Shown here: piece by piece, positions 11,056-25,100 of the stretch
How the letters are laid out: every line of letters begins with the position of its first letter
Numbering within the stretch: the first letter of the stretch is position 1
The notes under the pieces: generated by a model
Databases searched by the model: none
What the model was told of the DNA's origin: nothing
What the model saw: the letters and a program-made list of their open reading frames with translations, nothing else
Assembly: GCA_914767715.1 (NCBI GenBank)
Contig: OU612069.1
Coordinates: 8,246,001-8,310,000, forward strand
Direction: 5' to 3'
Source of the DNA: Membranipora membranacea
Lineage: Eukaryota; Bryozoa; Gymnolaemata; Cheilostomatida; Membraniporidae
Length of the DNA stretch: 64,000 nucleotides
Position numbers and translations under genes: made by a program

Positions 11056-12730
11056 AACCTGGCTGCTAATTAAGCTGACTTGAAATTTACAAAAATATAC
11101 CAAGGGAGGGTATCACGCTTTTTTATCGCTCGGATCAAAAAATAGATTTCGTTCCAACCTACCTCAAAAGGAGAAGCAACTCCTGCTCGTCTCAAATCTG
11201 AAATCCGTTTTGTTTTGCGGGTCTCCCTTCTCCGTCAGCACCAACTTTAACGACGCCGACTTTCGCACTAAAAAAACATGCCAAACGGCAGCAGTAAAAA
11301 ATTCAAAGTCTATCACAATCATATGAAACTCTGACCAGTTCAAGCCCTCAAACACCTTATTCAAAATCCAGAATATGGAGATTCTCAGATAAACTGGCTG
11401 CTAATTAAGCTGTCTTGAAATTTACAAAAATATACCAAGGGAGGGTATCACGCTTTTTTTTCGCTCGGATCAAAAAATAGATTTCGTTCCAACCTACCTC
11501 AAAAGGAGAAGCAACTCCTGCTCGTCTCAAATCTGAAATCCGTTTTGTTTTGCGGGTCTCCCTTCTCCGTCAGCACCAACTTTAACGACGCCCACTTTCG
11601 CACTAAAAAAACATGCCAAACGGCAGCAGTAAAAAATTCAAAGTCTATCACAATCATATGAAACTCTGACCAGTTCAAGCCCTCAAACACCTTATTCAAA
11701 ATCCAGAATATGGAGATTCTCAGATAACCTGGCTGCTAATTAAGCTGACTTGAAATTTACAAAAATATACCAAGGGAGGTTATCACGCTTTTTTTTCGCT
11801 CGGATCAAAAAATGGATTTCGTTCCAACCTACCTAAAAAGGAGAAGCAACTCCTGCTCGTCTCAAATCTGAAATCCGTTTTGTTTTGCGGGTCTCCCTTC
11901 TCCGTCAGCACCAACTTTAACGACGCCCTCTTTCGCACTAAAAAAACATGCCAAACGGCAGCAGTAAAAAATTCAAAGTCTATCACAATCATATGAAACT
12001 CTGACCAGTTCAAGCCCTCAAACACCTTATTCAAAATCCAGAATATGGAGATTCTCAGATAACCTGGCTGCTAATTAAGCTGACTTGAAATTTACAAAAA
12101 TATACCAAGGGAGGGTATCACGCTTTTTTTTCGCTCGGATCAAAAAATAGATTTCGTTCCAACCTACCTCAAAAGGAGAAGCAACTCCTGCTCGTCTCAA
12201 ATCTGAAATCCGTTTTGTTTTGCGGGTCTCCCTTCTCCGTCAGCACCAACTTTAACGACGCCCACTTTCGCACTAAAAAAACATGCCAAACGGCAGCAGT
12301 AAAAAATTCAAAGTCTATCACAATCATATGAAACTCTGACCAGTTCAAGCCCTCAAACACCTTATTCAAAATCCAGAATATGGAGATTCTCAGATAACCT
12401 GGCTGCTAATTAAGCTGACTTGAAATTTACAAAAATATACCAAGGGAGGGTATCACGCTTTTTTTTCGCTCGGATCAAAAAATAGATTTCATTCCAACCT
12501 ACCTCAAAAGGAGAACCAACTCCTGCTCGTCTCAAATCTGAAATCCGTTTTGTTTTGCGGGTCTCCCTTCTCCGTCAGCACCAACTTTAACGACGCCCTC
12601 TTTCGCACTAAAAAAACATGCCAAACGGCAGCAGTAAAAAATTCAAAGTCTATCACAATCATATGAAACTCTGACCAGTTCAAGCCCTCAAACACCCTAT
12701 TCAAAATCCAGAATATGGAGATTCTCAGAT
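11056..12730 (+). repeat. 5-monomer higher-order repeat, copy 1
   Basis: This is a 1675-bp unit. Its first monomer has gccgac at position 203. The first/second monomer junction reads ataaactgg followed by gctgtcttg (about 11391-11415). The third has aatggatttc plus cctaaaaag near 11813-11839. The fifth has T204. The same combination recurs exactly 1675 bp downstream. The last monomer also shows ttcattcc at 12491, a CpG-to-CpA change. Confidence 0.8.
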
Positions 12731-14070
12731 AACCTGGCTGCTAATTAAGCTGACTTGAAATTTACAAAAATATACCAAGGGAGGGTATCACGCTTTTTTT
12801 TCGCTCGGATCAAAAAATAGATTTCGTTCCAACCTACCTCAAAAGGAGAAGCAACTCCTGCTCGTCTCAAATCTGAAATCCGTTTTGTTTTGCGGGTCTC
12901 CCTTCTCCGTCAGCACCAACTTTAACGACGCCGACTTTCGCACTAAAAAAACATGCCAAACGGCAGCAGTAAAAAATTCAAAGTCTATCACAATCATATG
13001 AAACTCTGACCAGTTCAAGCCCTCAAACACCTTATTCAAAATCCAGAATATGGAGACTCTCAGATAAACTGGCTGCTAATTAAGCTGTCTTGAAATTTAC
13101 AAAAATATACCAAGGGAGGGTATCACGCTTTTTTTTCGCTCGGATCAAAAAATAGATTTCGTTCCAACCTACCTCAAAAGGAGAAGCAACTCCTGCTCGT
13201 CTCAAATCTGAAATCCGTTTTGTTTTGCGGGTCTCCCTTCTCCGTCAGCACCAACTTTAACGACGCCCACTTTCGCACTAAAAAAACATGCCAAACGGCA
13301 GCAGTAAAAAATTCAAAGTCTATCACAATCATATGAAACTCTGACCAGTTCAAGCCCTCAAACACCTTATTCAAAATCCAGAATATGGAGATTCTCAGAT
13401 AACCTGGCTGCTAATTAAGCTGACTTGAAATTTACAAAAATATACCAAGGGAGGGTATCACGCTTTTTTTTCGCTCGGATCAAAAAATGGATTTCGTTCC
13501 AACCTACCTAAAAAGGAGAAGCAACTCCTGCTCGTCTCAAATCTGAAATCCGTTTTGTTTTGCGGGTCTCCCTTCTCCGTCAGCACCAACTTTAACGACG
13601 CCCTCTTTCGCACTAAAAAAACATGCCAAACGGCAGCAGTAAAAAATTCAAAGTCTATCACAATCATATGAAACTCTGACCAGTTCAAGCCCTCAAACAC
13701 CTTATTCAAAATCCAGAATATGGAGATTCTCAGATAACCTGGCTGCTAATTAAGCTGACTTGAAATTTACAAAAATATACCAAGGGAGGGTATCACGCTT
13801 TTTTTTCGCTCGGATCAAAAAATAGATTTCGTTCCAACCTACCTCAAAAGGAGAAGCAACTCCTGCTCGTCTCAAATCTAAAATCCGTTTTGTTTTGCGG
13901 GTCTCCCTTCTCCGTCAGCACCAACTTTAACGACGCCCTCTTTCGCACTAAAAAAACATGCCAAACGGCAGCAGTAAAAAATTCAAAGTCTATCACAATC
14001 ATATGAAACTCTGACCAGTTCAAGCCCTCAAACACCTTATTCAAAATCCAGAATATGGAGATTCTCAGAT
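12731..14070 (+). repeat. 5-monomer HOR, copy 2, shortened to 4 monomers
   Basis: The ordered markers gccgac, ataaactgg/gctgtcttg (about 13066-13090) and aatggatttc/cctaaaaag (about 13488-13514) repeat those of 11056-12730. A T204 monomer then follows directly and the unit restarts at 14071 with gccgac. One ordinary monomer is missing relative to copy 1, so this unit is 1340 bp. A third, more degraded start follows at 14071: gccgac, then ataaactgg and gctgtcttg near 14405. Confidence 0.78.
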
Positions 14071-17000
14071 AACCTGGCTGCTAATTAAGCTGACTTGAAA
14101 TTTACAAAAATATACCAAGGGAGGGTATCACGCTTTTTTTTCGCTCGGATCAAAAAATAGATTTCGTTCCAACCTACCTCAAAAGGAGAAGCAACTCCTG
14201 CTCGTCTCAAATCTGAAATCCGTTTTGTTTTGCGGGTCTCCCTTCTCCGTCAGCACCAACTTTAACGACGCCGACTTTCGCACTAAAAAAACATGCCAAA
14301 CGGCAGCAGTAAAAAATTCAAAGTCTATCACAATCATATGAAACTCTGACCAGTTCAAGCCCTCAAACACCTTATTCAAAATCCAGAATATAGAGATTCT
14401 CAGATAAACTGGCTGCTAATTAAGCTGTCTTGAAATTTACAAAAATATACCAAGGGAGGGTATCACGCTTTTTTTTCGCTCGGATCAAAAAATAGATTTC
14501 GTTCCAACCTACCTCAAAAGGAGAAGCAACTCCTGCTCGTCTCAAATCTGAAATCCGTTTTGTTTTGCGGGTCTCCCTTCTCCGTCAGCACCAACTTTAA
14601 CGACGCCCTCGTTCGCACTAAAAAAACATGCCAAACGGCAGCAGTAAAAAATTCAAAGTCTATCACAATCATATGAAACTCTGACCAGTTCAAGCCCTCA
14701 AACACCTTATTCAAAATCCAGAATATGGAGATTCTCAGATAACCTGGCTGCTAATTAAGCTGACTTGAAATTTACAAAAATATACCAAGGGAGGGTATCA
14801 CGCTTTTTTTTCGCTCGGATCAAAAAATAGATTTCGTTCCAACCTACCTCAAAAGGAGAAGCAACTCCTGCTCGTCTCAAATCTGAAATCCGTTTTGTTT
14901 TGCGGGTCTCCCTTCTCCGTCAGCACCAACTTTAACGACGCCCACTTTCGCACTAAAAAAACATGCCAAACGGCAGCAGTAAAAAATTCAAAGTCTATCA
15001 CAATCATATGAAACTCTGACCAGTTCAAGCCCTCAAACACCTTATTCAAAATCCAGAATATGGAGATTCTCAGATAACCTGGCTGCTAATTAAGCTGACT
15101 TGAAATTTACAAAAATATACCAAGGGAGGGTATCACGCTTTTTTTTCGCTCGGATCAAAAAATAGATTTCGTTCCAACCTACCTCAAAAGGAGAAGCAAC
15201 TCCTGCTCGTCTCAAATCTGAAATCCGTTTTGTTTTGCGGGTCTCCCTTCTCCGTCAGCACCAACTTTAACGACGCCCACTTTCGCACTAAAAAAACATG
15301 CCAAACGGCAGCAGTAAAAAATTCAAAGTCTATCACAATCATATGAAACTCTGACCAGTTCAAGCCCTCAAACACCTTATTCAAAATCCAGAATATGGAG
15401 ATTCTCAGATAACCTGGCTGCTAATTAAGCTGACTTGAAATTTACAAAAATATACCAAGGGAGGGTATCACGCTTTTTTTTCGCTCGGATCAAAAAATAG
15501 ATTTCGTTCCAACCTACCTCCAAAGGAGAAGCAACTCCTGCTCGTCTCAAATCTGAAATCCGTTTTGTTTTGCGGGTCTCCCTTCTCCGTCAGCACCAAC
15601 TTTAACGACGCCCACTTTCGCACTAAAAAAACATGCCAAACGGCAGCAGTAAAAAATTCAAAGTCTATCACAATCATATGAAACTCTGACCAGTTCAAGC
15701 CCTCAAACACTTTATTCAAAATCCAGAATATGGAGATTCTCAGATAACCTGGCTGCTAATTAAGCTGACTTGAAATTTACAAAAATATACCAAGGGAGGG
15801 TATCACGCTTTTTTTTCGCTCGGATCAAAAAATAGATTTCGTTCCAACCTACCTCAAAAGGAGAAGCAACTCCTGCTCCTCTCAAATCTGAAATCCGTTT
15901 TGTTTTGCGGGTCTCCCTTCTCCGTCAGCACCACCTTTAACGACGCCGACTTTCGCACTAAAAAAACATGCCAAACGGCAGCAGTAAAAAATTCAAAGTC
16001 TATCACAATCATATGAAACTCTGACCAGTTCAAGCCCTCAAACACCTCATTCAAAATCCAGATTATGGAGATTCTCAGATAACCTGGCTGCTAATTAAGC
16101 TGACTTGAAATTTACAAAAATATACCAAGGGAGGGTATCACGCTTTTTTTTCGCTTGGATCAAAAAATAGATTTCGTTCCAACCTACCTCAAAAGGAGAA
16201 GCAACTCCTGCTCGTCTCAAATCTGAAATCCGTTTTGTTTTGCGGGTCTCCCTTCTCCGTCAGCACCAACTTTAACGACGCCCACTTTCGCACTAAAAAA
16301 ACATGCCAAACGGCAGCAGTAAAAAATTCAAAGTCTATCACAATCATATGAAACTCTGACCAGTTCAAGCCCTCAAACACCTTATTCAAAATCCAGAATA
16401 TGGAGATTCTCAGATAACCTGGCTGCTAATTAAGCTGACTTGAAATTTACAAAAATATACCAAGGGAGGGTATCACGCTTTTTTTTCGCTCGGATCAAAA
16501 AATAGATTTCGTTCCAACCTACCTCAAAAGGAGAAGCAACTCCTGCTCGTCTCAAATCTGAAATCCGTTTTGTTTTGCGGGTCTCCCTTCTCCGTCAGCA
16601 CCAACTTTAACGACGCCCACTTTCGCACTAAAAAAACATGCCAAACGGCAGCAGTAAAAAATTCAAAGTCTATCACAATCATATGAAACTCTGACCAGTT
16701 CAAGCCCTCAAACACCTTATTCAAAATCGAGAATATGGAGATTCTCAGATAACCTGGCTGCTAATTAAGCTGACTTGAGATTTACAAAAATATACCAAGG
16801 GAGGGTATCACGCTTTTTTTTCGCTCGGATCAAAAAATAGATTTCGTTCCAACCTACCTCAAAAGGAGAAGCAACTCCTGCTCGTCTCAAATCTGAAATC
16901 CGTTTTGTTTTGCGGGTCTCCCTTCTCCGTCAGCACCAACTTTAACGACGCCGACTTTCGCACTAAAAAAACATGCCAAACGGCAGCAGTAAAAAATTCA

Positions 17001-17085
17001 AAGTCTATCACAATCATATGAAACTCTGACCAGTTCAAGCCCTCAAACACCTTATTCAAAATCCAGAATATGGAGATTCTCAGAT
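14071..17085 (+). repeat. Satellite stretch with loosely repeated gccgac variants
   Basis: Nine ordinary-length monomers. gccgac variants start at 14071, 15746 and 16751, and T204 occurs at 14406. The monomer at 15411 has cctccaaag and the one at 15746 has accacctttaac and gctcctctc. I see no clean HOR period here, only fragments related to the 5-monomer unit upstream. Confidence 0.7.
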
Positions 17086-17422
17086 AACCTGGCTGCTAAT
17101 TAAGCTGACTTGAAAAATTTACAAAAATATACCAAGGGAGGGTATCACGCTTTTTTTTCGCTCGGATCAAAAAATAGATTTCGTTCCAACCTACCTCAAA
17201 AGGAGAAGCAACTCCTGCTCGTCTCAAATCTGAAATCCGTTTTGTTTTGCGGGTCTCCCTTCTCCGTCAGCAACAACTTTAACGACGCCCTCTTTCGCAC
17301 TAAAAAAACATGCCAAACGGCAGCAGTAAAAAATTCAAAGTCTATCACAATCATATGAAACTCTGACCAGTTCAAGCCCTCAAACACGTTATTCAAAATC
17401 CAGAATATGGAGATTCTCAGAT
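17086..17422 (+). repeat. 337-bp variant monomer (+2 A)
   Basis: The usual tgaaatttac reads tgaaaaatttac near 17111-17122, a two-base expansion of the A-run. It is the largest indel in the window. The same monomer has gtcagcaacaac near 17267 and aacacgttatt near 17386. Confidence 0.88.
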
Positions 17423-17757
17423 AACCTGGCTGCTAATTAAGCTGACTTGAAATTTACAAAAATATACCAAGGGAGGGTATCACGCTTTTTTTTCGCTCGG
17501 ATCAAAAAATAGATTTCGTTCCAACCTACCTCAAAAGGAGAAGCAACTCCTGCTCGTCTCAAATCTGAAATCCGTTTTGTTTTGCGGGTCTCCCTTCTCC
17601 GTCAGCACCAACTTTAACGACGCCCACTTTCGCACTAAAAAAACATGCCAAACGGCAGCAGTAAAAAATTCAAAGTCTCTCACAATCATATGAAACTCTG
17701 ACCAGTACAAGCCCTCAAACACCTTATTCAAAATCCAGAATATGGAGATTCTCAGAT

Positions 17758-20700
17758 AACCTGGCTGCTAATTAAGCTGACTTGAAATTTACAAAAATAT
17801 ACCAAGGGAGGGTATCACGCTTTTTTTTCGCTCGGATCAAAAAATAGATTTCGTTCCAACCTACCTCAAAAGGAGAAGCAACTCCTGCTCGTCTCAAATC
17901 TGAAATCCGTTTTGTTTTGCGGGTCTCCCTTCTCCGTCAGCACCAACTTTAACGACGCCCACATTCGCACTAAAAAAACATGCCAAACGGCAGCAGCAAA
18001 AAATTCAAAGTCTATCACAATCATATGAAACTCTGACCAGTTCAAGCCCTCAAACACCTTATTCAAAATCCAGAATATGGAGATTCTCAGATAACCTGGC
18101 TGCTAATTAAGCTGACTTGAAATTTACAAAAATATACCAAGGGAGGGTATCACGCTTTTATTTCGCTCGGATCAAAAAATAGATTTCGTTCCAACCTACC
18201 TCAAAAGGAGAAGCAACTCCTGCTCGTCTCAAATCTGAAATTCGTTTTGTTTTGCGGGTCTCCCTTCTCCGTCAGCACCAACTTTAACGACGCCCACTTT
18301 CGCACTAAAAAAACATGCCAAACGGCAGCAGTAAAAAATTCAAAGTCTATCACAATCATATGAAACTCTGACCAGTTCAAGCCCTCAAACACCTTATTCA
18401 AAATCCAGAATATGGAGATTCTCAGATAACCTGGCTGCTAATTAAGCTGACTTGAAATTTACAAAAATATACCAAGGGAGGGTATCACGCTTTTTTTTCG
18501 CTCGGATCAAAAAATAGATTTCGTTCCAACCTACCTCAAAAGGAGAAGCAACTCCTGCTCGTCTCAAATCTGAAATCCGTTTTGTTTTGCGGGTCTCCCT
18601 TCTCTGTCAGCACCAACTTTAACGACGCCCTCTTTCGCACTAAAAAAACATGCCAAACGGCAGCAGTAAAAAATTCAAAGTCTATCACAATCATATGAAA
18701 CTCTGACCAGTTCAAGCCCTCAAACACCTTATTCAAAATCCAGAATATGGAGATTCTCAGATAACCTGGCTGCTAATTAAGCTGACTTGAAATTTACAAA
18801 AATATACCAAGGGAGGGTATCACGCTTTTTTTTCGCTCGGATCAAAAAATAGATTTCGTTCCAACCTACCTCAAAAGGAGAAGCAACTCCTGCTCGTCTC
18901 AAATCTGAAATCCGTTTTGTTTTGCGGGTCTCCCTTCTCCGTCAGCACCAACTTTAACGACGCCCACTTTCGCACTAAAAAAACATGCCAAACGGCAGCA
19001 GTAAAAAATTCAAAGTCTATCACAATCATATGAAACTCTGACCAGTTCATGCCCTCAAACACCTTATTCAAAATCCAGAATATGGAGATTCTCAGATAAC
19101 CTGGCTGCTAATTAAGCTGACTTGAAATTTACAAAAATATACCAAGGGAGGGTATCACGCTTTTTTTTCGCTCGGATCAAAAAATAGATTTCGTTCCAAC
19201 CTACCTGAAAAGGAGAAGCAACTCCTGCTCGTCTCAAATCTGAAATCCGTTTTGTTTTGCGGGTCTCCCTTCTCCGTCAGCACCAACTTTAACGACGCCC
19301 ACTTTCGCACTAAAAAAACATGCCAAACGGCAGCAGTAAAAAATTCAAAGTCTATCACAATCATATGAAACTCTGACCAGTTCAAGCCCTCAAACACCTT
19401 ATTCAAAATCCAGAATATGGAGATTCTCAGATAACCTGGCTGCTAATTAAGCTGACTTGAAATTTACAAAAAGATACCAAGGGAGGGTATCACGCTTTTT
19501 TTTCGCTCGGATCAAAAAATAGATTTCGTTCCAACCTACCTCAAAAGGAGAAGCAACTCCTGCTCGTCTCAAATCTGAAATCCGTTTTGTTTTGTGGGTC
19601 TCCCTTCTCCGTCAGCACCAACTTTAACGACGCCCTCTTTCGCACTAAAAAAACATGCCAAACGGCAGCAGTAAAAAATTCAAAGTCTATCACAATCATA
19701 TGAAACTCTGACCAGTTCAAGCCCTCAAACACCTTATTCAAAATCCAGAATATGGAGATTCTCAGATAACCTGGCTGCTAATTAAGCTGACTTGAAATTT
19801 ACAAAAATATACAAAGGGAGGGTATCACGCTTTTTTTTCGCTCGGATCAAAAAATAGATTTCGTTCCAACCTACCTCAAAAGGAGAAGCAACTCCTGCTC
19901 GTCTCAAATCTGAAATCCGTTTTGTTTTGCGGGTCTCCCTTCTCCGTCAGCACCAACTTCAACGACGCCCTCTTTCGCACTAAAAAAACATGCCAAACGG
20001 CAGCAGTAAAAAATTCAAAGTCTATCACAATCATATGAAACTCTGACCAGGTCAAGCCCTCAAACACCTTATTCAAAATCCAGAATATGGAGATTCTCAG
20101 ATAACCTGGCTGCTAATTAAGCTGACTTGAAATTTACAAAAATATACCAAGGGAGGGTATCACGCTTTTATTTCGCTCGGATCAAAAAGTAGATTTCGTT
20201 CCAACCTACCTCAAAAGGAGAAGCAACTCCTGCTCGTCTCAAATCTGAAATCCGTTTTGTTTTGCGGGTCTCCCTTCTCCGTCAGCACCAACTTTAACGA
20301 CGCCCACTTTCGCACTAAAAAAACATGCCAAACGGCAGCAGTAAAAAATTCAAAGTCTATCACAATCATATGAAACTCTGACCAGTTCAAGCCCTCAAAC
20401 ACCTTATTCAAAATCCAGAATATGGAGATTCTCAGATAACCTGGCTGCTAATTAAGCTGACTTGAAATTTACAAAAATATACCAATGGAGGGTATCACGC
20501 TTTTTTTTCGCTCGGATCAAAAAATAGATTTCGTTCCAACCTACCTCAAAAGGAGAAGCAACTCCTGCTCGTCTCAAATCTGAAATCCGTTTTGTTTTGC
20601 GGGTCTCCCTTCTCCGTCAGCACCAACTTTAACGACGCCCACTTTCGCACTAAAAAAACATGCCAAACGGCAGCAGTAAAAAATTCAAAGTCTATCACAA

Positions 20701-22112
20701 TCATATGAAACTCTGACCAGTTCAAGCCCTCAAACACCTTATTCAAAATCCAGAATATGGAGATTCTCAGATAACCTGGCTGCTAATTAAGCTGACTTGA
20801 AATTTACAAAAATATACCAAGGGAGGGTATCACGCTTTTTTTTCGCTCGGATCAAAAAATAGATTTCGTTCCAACCTACCTCAAAAGGAGAAGCAACTCC
20901 TGCTCGTCTCAAATCTGAAATCCGTTTTGTTTTGCGGGTCTCCCTTCTCCGTCAGCACCAACTTTAACGACGCCCACTTTCGCACTAAAAAAACATGCCA
21001 AACGGCAGCAGTAAAAAATTCAAAGTCTATCACAATCATATGAAACTCTGACCAGTTCAAGCCCTCAAACACCTTATTCAAAATCCAGAATATGGAGATT
21101 CTCAGATAACCTGGCTGCTAATTCAGCTGACTTGAAATTTACAAAAATATACCAAGGGAGGGTATCACGCTTTTTTTTCGCTCGGATCAAAAAATAGATT
21201 TCGTTCCAACCTACTTCAAAAGGAGAAGCAACTCCTGCTCGTCTCAAATCTGAAATCCGTTTTGTTTTGCGGGTCTCCCTTCTCCGTCAGCACCAACTTT
21301 AACGACGCCCACTTTCGCACTAAAAAAACATGCCAAACGGCAGCAGTAAAAAATTCAAAGTCTATCACAATCATATAAAACTCTGACCAGTTCAAGCCCT
21401 CAAACACCTTATTCAAAATCCAGAATATGGAGATTCTCAGATAACCTGGCTGCTAATTAAGCTGACTTGAAATTTACAAAAATATACCAAGGGAGGGTAT
21501 CACGCTTTTTTTTCGCTCGGATCAAAAAATAGATTTCGTTCCAACCTACCTCAAAAGGAGAAGCAACTCCTGCTCGTCTCAAATCTGAAATCCGTTTTGT
21601 TTTGTGGGTCTCCCTTCTCCGTTAGCACCAACTTTAACGACGCCCACTTTCGCACTAAAAAAACATGCCAAACGGCAGCAGTAAAAAATTCAAAGTCTAT
21701 CACAATCATATGAAACTCTGACCAGTTCAAGCCCTCAAACACCTTATTCAAAATCCAGAATATGGAGATTCTCAGATAACCTGGCTGCTAATTAAGCTGA
21801 CTTGAAATTTACAAAAATATCCCAAGGGAGGGTATCACACTTTTTTTTCGCTCGGATCAAAAAATAGATTTCGTTCCAACCTACCTCAAAAGGAGAAGCA
21901 ACTCCTGCTCGTCTCAAATCTGAAATCCGTTTTGTTTTGCGGGTCTCCCTTCTCCGTCAGCACCAACTTTAACGACGCCCTCTTTCGCACTAAAAAAACA
22001 TGTCAAACGGCAGCAGTAAAAAATTCAAAGTCTATCGCAATCATATGAAACTCTGACCAGTTCAAGCCCTCAAACACCTCATTCAAAATCCAGATTATGG
22101 AGATTCTCAGAT
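17758..22112 (+). repeat. 13-monomer higher-order repeat, copy 1
   Basis: This is a 4355-bp unit followed directly by a second copy at 22113-26467. Ordered shared markers, each 4355 bp apart, are: gcagcaaaaaat in monomer 1, gcttttatttcg in 2 (near 18155), T204 in 3, aaagatacc with ttgtgggtc in 6 (19471 and 19594), atacaaaggg with acttcaac and ccaggtcaag in 7, gcttttatttcg in 8, ccaatggag in 9, catataaaac with ctacttc in 11, gttagcacc in 12, and tatcacact with cctcattc and agattatgg in 13. Ten or more ordered markers make tandem segmental duplication the simple explanation. Confidence 0.9.
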
Positions 22113-25100
22113 AACCTGGCTGCTAATTAAGCTGACTTGAAATTTACAAAAATATACCAAGGGAGGGTATCACGCTTTTTTTTCGCTCGGATCAAAAAAT
22201 AGATTTCGTTCCAACCTACCTCAAAAGGAGAAGCAACTCCTGCTCGTCTCAAATCTGAAATCCGTTTTGTTTTGCGGGTCTCCCTTCTCCGTCAGCACCA
22301 ACTTTAACGACGCCCACTTTCGCACTAAAAAAACATGCCAAACGGCAGCAGCAAAAAATTCAAAGTCTATCACAATCATATGAAACTCTGACCAGTTCAA
22401 GCCCTCAAACACCTTATTCAAAATCCAGAATATGGAGATTCTCAGATAACCTGGCTGCTAATTAAGCTGACTTGAAATTTACAAAAATATACCAAGGGAG
22501 GGTATCACGCTTTTATTTCGCTCGGATCAAAAAATAGATTTCGTTCCAACCTACCTCAAAAGGAGAAGCAACTCCTGCTCGTCTCAAATCTGAAATCCGT
22601 TTTGTTTTGCGGGTCTCCCTTCTCCGTCAGCACCAACTTTAACGACGCCCACTTTCGCACTAAAAAAACATGCCAAACGGCAGCAGTAAAAAATTCAAAG
22701 TCTATCACAATCATATGAAACTCTGACCAGTTCAAGCCCTCAAACACCTTATTCAAAATCCAGAATATGGAGATTCTCAGATAACCTGGCTGCTAATTAA
22801 GCTGACTTGAAATTTACAAAAATATACCAAGGGAGGGTATCACGCTTTTTTTTCGCTCGGATCAAAAAATAGATTTCGTTCCAACCTACCTCAAAAGGAG
22901 AAGCAACTCCTGCTCGTCTCAAATCTGAAATCCGTTTTGTTTTGCGGGTCTCCCTTCTCCGTCAGCACCAACTTTAACGACGCCCTCTTTCGCACTAAAA
23001 AAACATGCCAAACGGCAGCAGTAAAAAATTCAAAGTCTATCACAATCATATGAAACTCTGACCAATTCAAGCCCTCAAACACCTTATTCAAAATCCAGAA
23101 TATGGAGATTCTCAGATAACCTGGCTGCTAATTAAGCTGACTTGAAATTTACAAAAATATACCAAGGGAGGGTATCACGCTTTTTTTTCGCTCGGATCAA
23201 AAAATAGATTTCGTTCCAACCTACCTCAAAAGGAGAAGCAACTCCTGCTCGTCTCAAATCTGAAATCCGTTTTGTTTTGCGGGTCTCCCTTCTCCGTCAG
23301 CACCAACTTTAACGACGCCCACTTTCGCACTAAACAAACATGCCAAACGGCAGCAGTAAAAAATTCAAAGTCTATCACAATCATATGAAACTCTGACCAG
23401 TTCAAGCCCTCAAACACCTTATTCAAAATCCAGAATATGGAGATTCTCAGATAACCTGGCTGCTAATTAAGCTGACTTGAAATTTACAAAAATATACCAA
23501 GGGAGGGTATCACGCTTTTTTTTCGCTCGGATCAAAAAATAGATTTCGTTCCAACCTACCTCAAAAGGAGAAGCAACTCCTGCTCGTCTCAAATCTGAAA
23601 TCCGTTTTGTTTTGCGGGTCTCCCTTCTCCGTCAGCACCAACTTTAACGACGCCCACTTTCGCACTAAAAAAACATGCCAAACGGCAGCAGTAAAAAATT
23701 CAAAGTCTATCACAATCATATGAAACTCTGACCAGTTCAAGCCCTCAAACACCTTATTCAAAATCCAGAATATGGAGATTCTCAGATAACCTGGCTGCTA
23801 ATTAAGCTGACTTGAAATTTACAAAAAGATACCAAGGGAGGGTATCACGCTTTTTTTTCGCTCGGATCAAAAAATAGATTTCGTTCCAACCTACCTCAAA
23901 AGGAGAAGCAACTCCTGCTCGTCTCAAATCTGAAATCCGTTTTGTTTTGTGGGTCTCCCTTCTCCGTCAGCACCAACTTTAACGACGCCCTCTTTCGCAC
24001 TAAAAAAACATGCCAAACGGCAGCAGTAAAAAATTCAAAGTCTATCACAATCATATGAAACTCTGACCAGTTCAAGCCCTCAAAGACCTTATTCAAAATC
24101 CAGAATATGGAGATTCTCAGATAACCTGGCTGCTAATTAAGCTGACTTGAAATTTACAAAAATATACAAAGGGAGGGTATCACGCTTTTTTTTCGCTCGG
24201 ATCAAAAAATAGATTTCGTTCCAACCTACCTCAAAAGGAGAAGCAACTCCTGCTCGTCTCAAATCTGAAATCCGTTTTGTTTTGCGGGTCTCCCTTCTCC
24301 GTCAGCACCAACTTCAACGACGCCCTCTTTCGCACTAAAAAAACATGCCAAACGGCAGCAGTAAAAAATTCAAAGTCTATCACAATCATATGAAACTCTG
24401 ACCAGGTCAAGCCCTCAAACACCTTATTCAAAATCCAGAATATGGAGATTCTCAGATAACCTGGCTGCTAATTAAGCTGACTTGAAATTTACAAAAATAT
24501 ACCAAGGGAGGGTATCACGCTTTTATTTCGCTCGGATCAAAAAATAGATTTCGTTCCAACCTACCTCAAAAGGAGAAGCAACTCCTGCTCGTCTCAAATC
24601 TGAAATCCGTTTTGTTTTGCGGGTCTCCCTTCTCCGTCAGCACCAACTTTAACGACGCCCACTTTCGCACTAAAAAAACATGCCAAACGGCAGCAGTAAA
24701 AAATTCAAAGTCTATCACAATCATATGAAACTCTGACCAGTTCAAGCCCTCAAACACCTTATTCAAAATCCAGAATATGGAGATTCTCAGATAACCTGGC
24801 TGCTAATTAAGCTGACTTGAAATTTACAAAAATATACCAATGGAGGGTATCACGCTTTTTTTTCGCTCGGATCAAAAAATAGATTTCGTTCCAACCTACC
24901 TCAAAAGGAGAAGCAACTCCTGCTCGTCTCAAATCTGAAATCCGTTTTGTTTTGCGGGTCTCCCTTCTCCGTCAGCACCAACTTTAACGACGCCCACTTT
25001 CGCACTAAAAAAACATGCCAAACGGCAGCAGTAAAAAATTCAAAGTCTATCACAATCATATGAAACTCTGACCAGTTCAAGCCCTCAAACACCTTATTCA

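Noticed and set aside
11783-12034. Longer 83-codon versions of the minus-strand frame (also 13458, 15468 and 19155)
   Set aside because: They arise from three different substitutions of the same stop triplet (tca to taa, tcc or tga on the plus strand). They remain TTG-started satellite frames.
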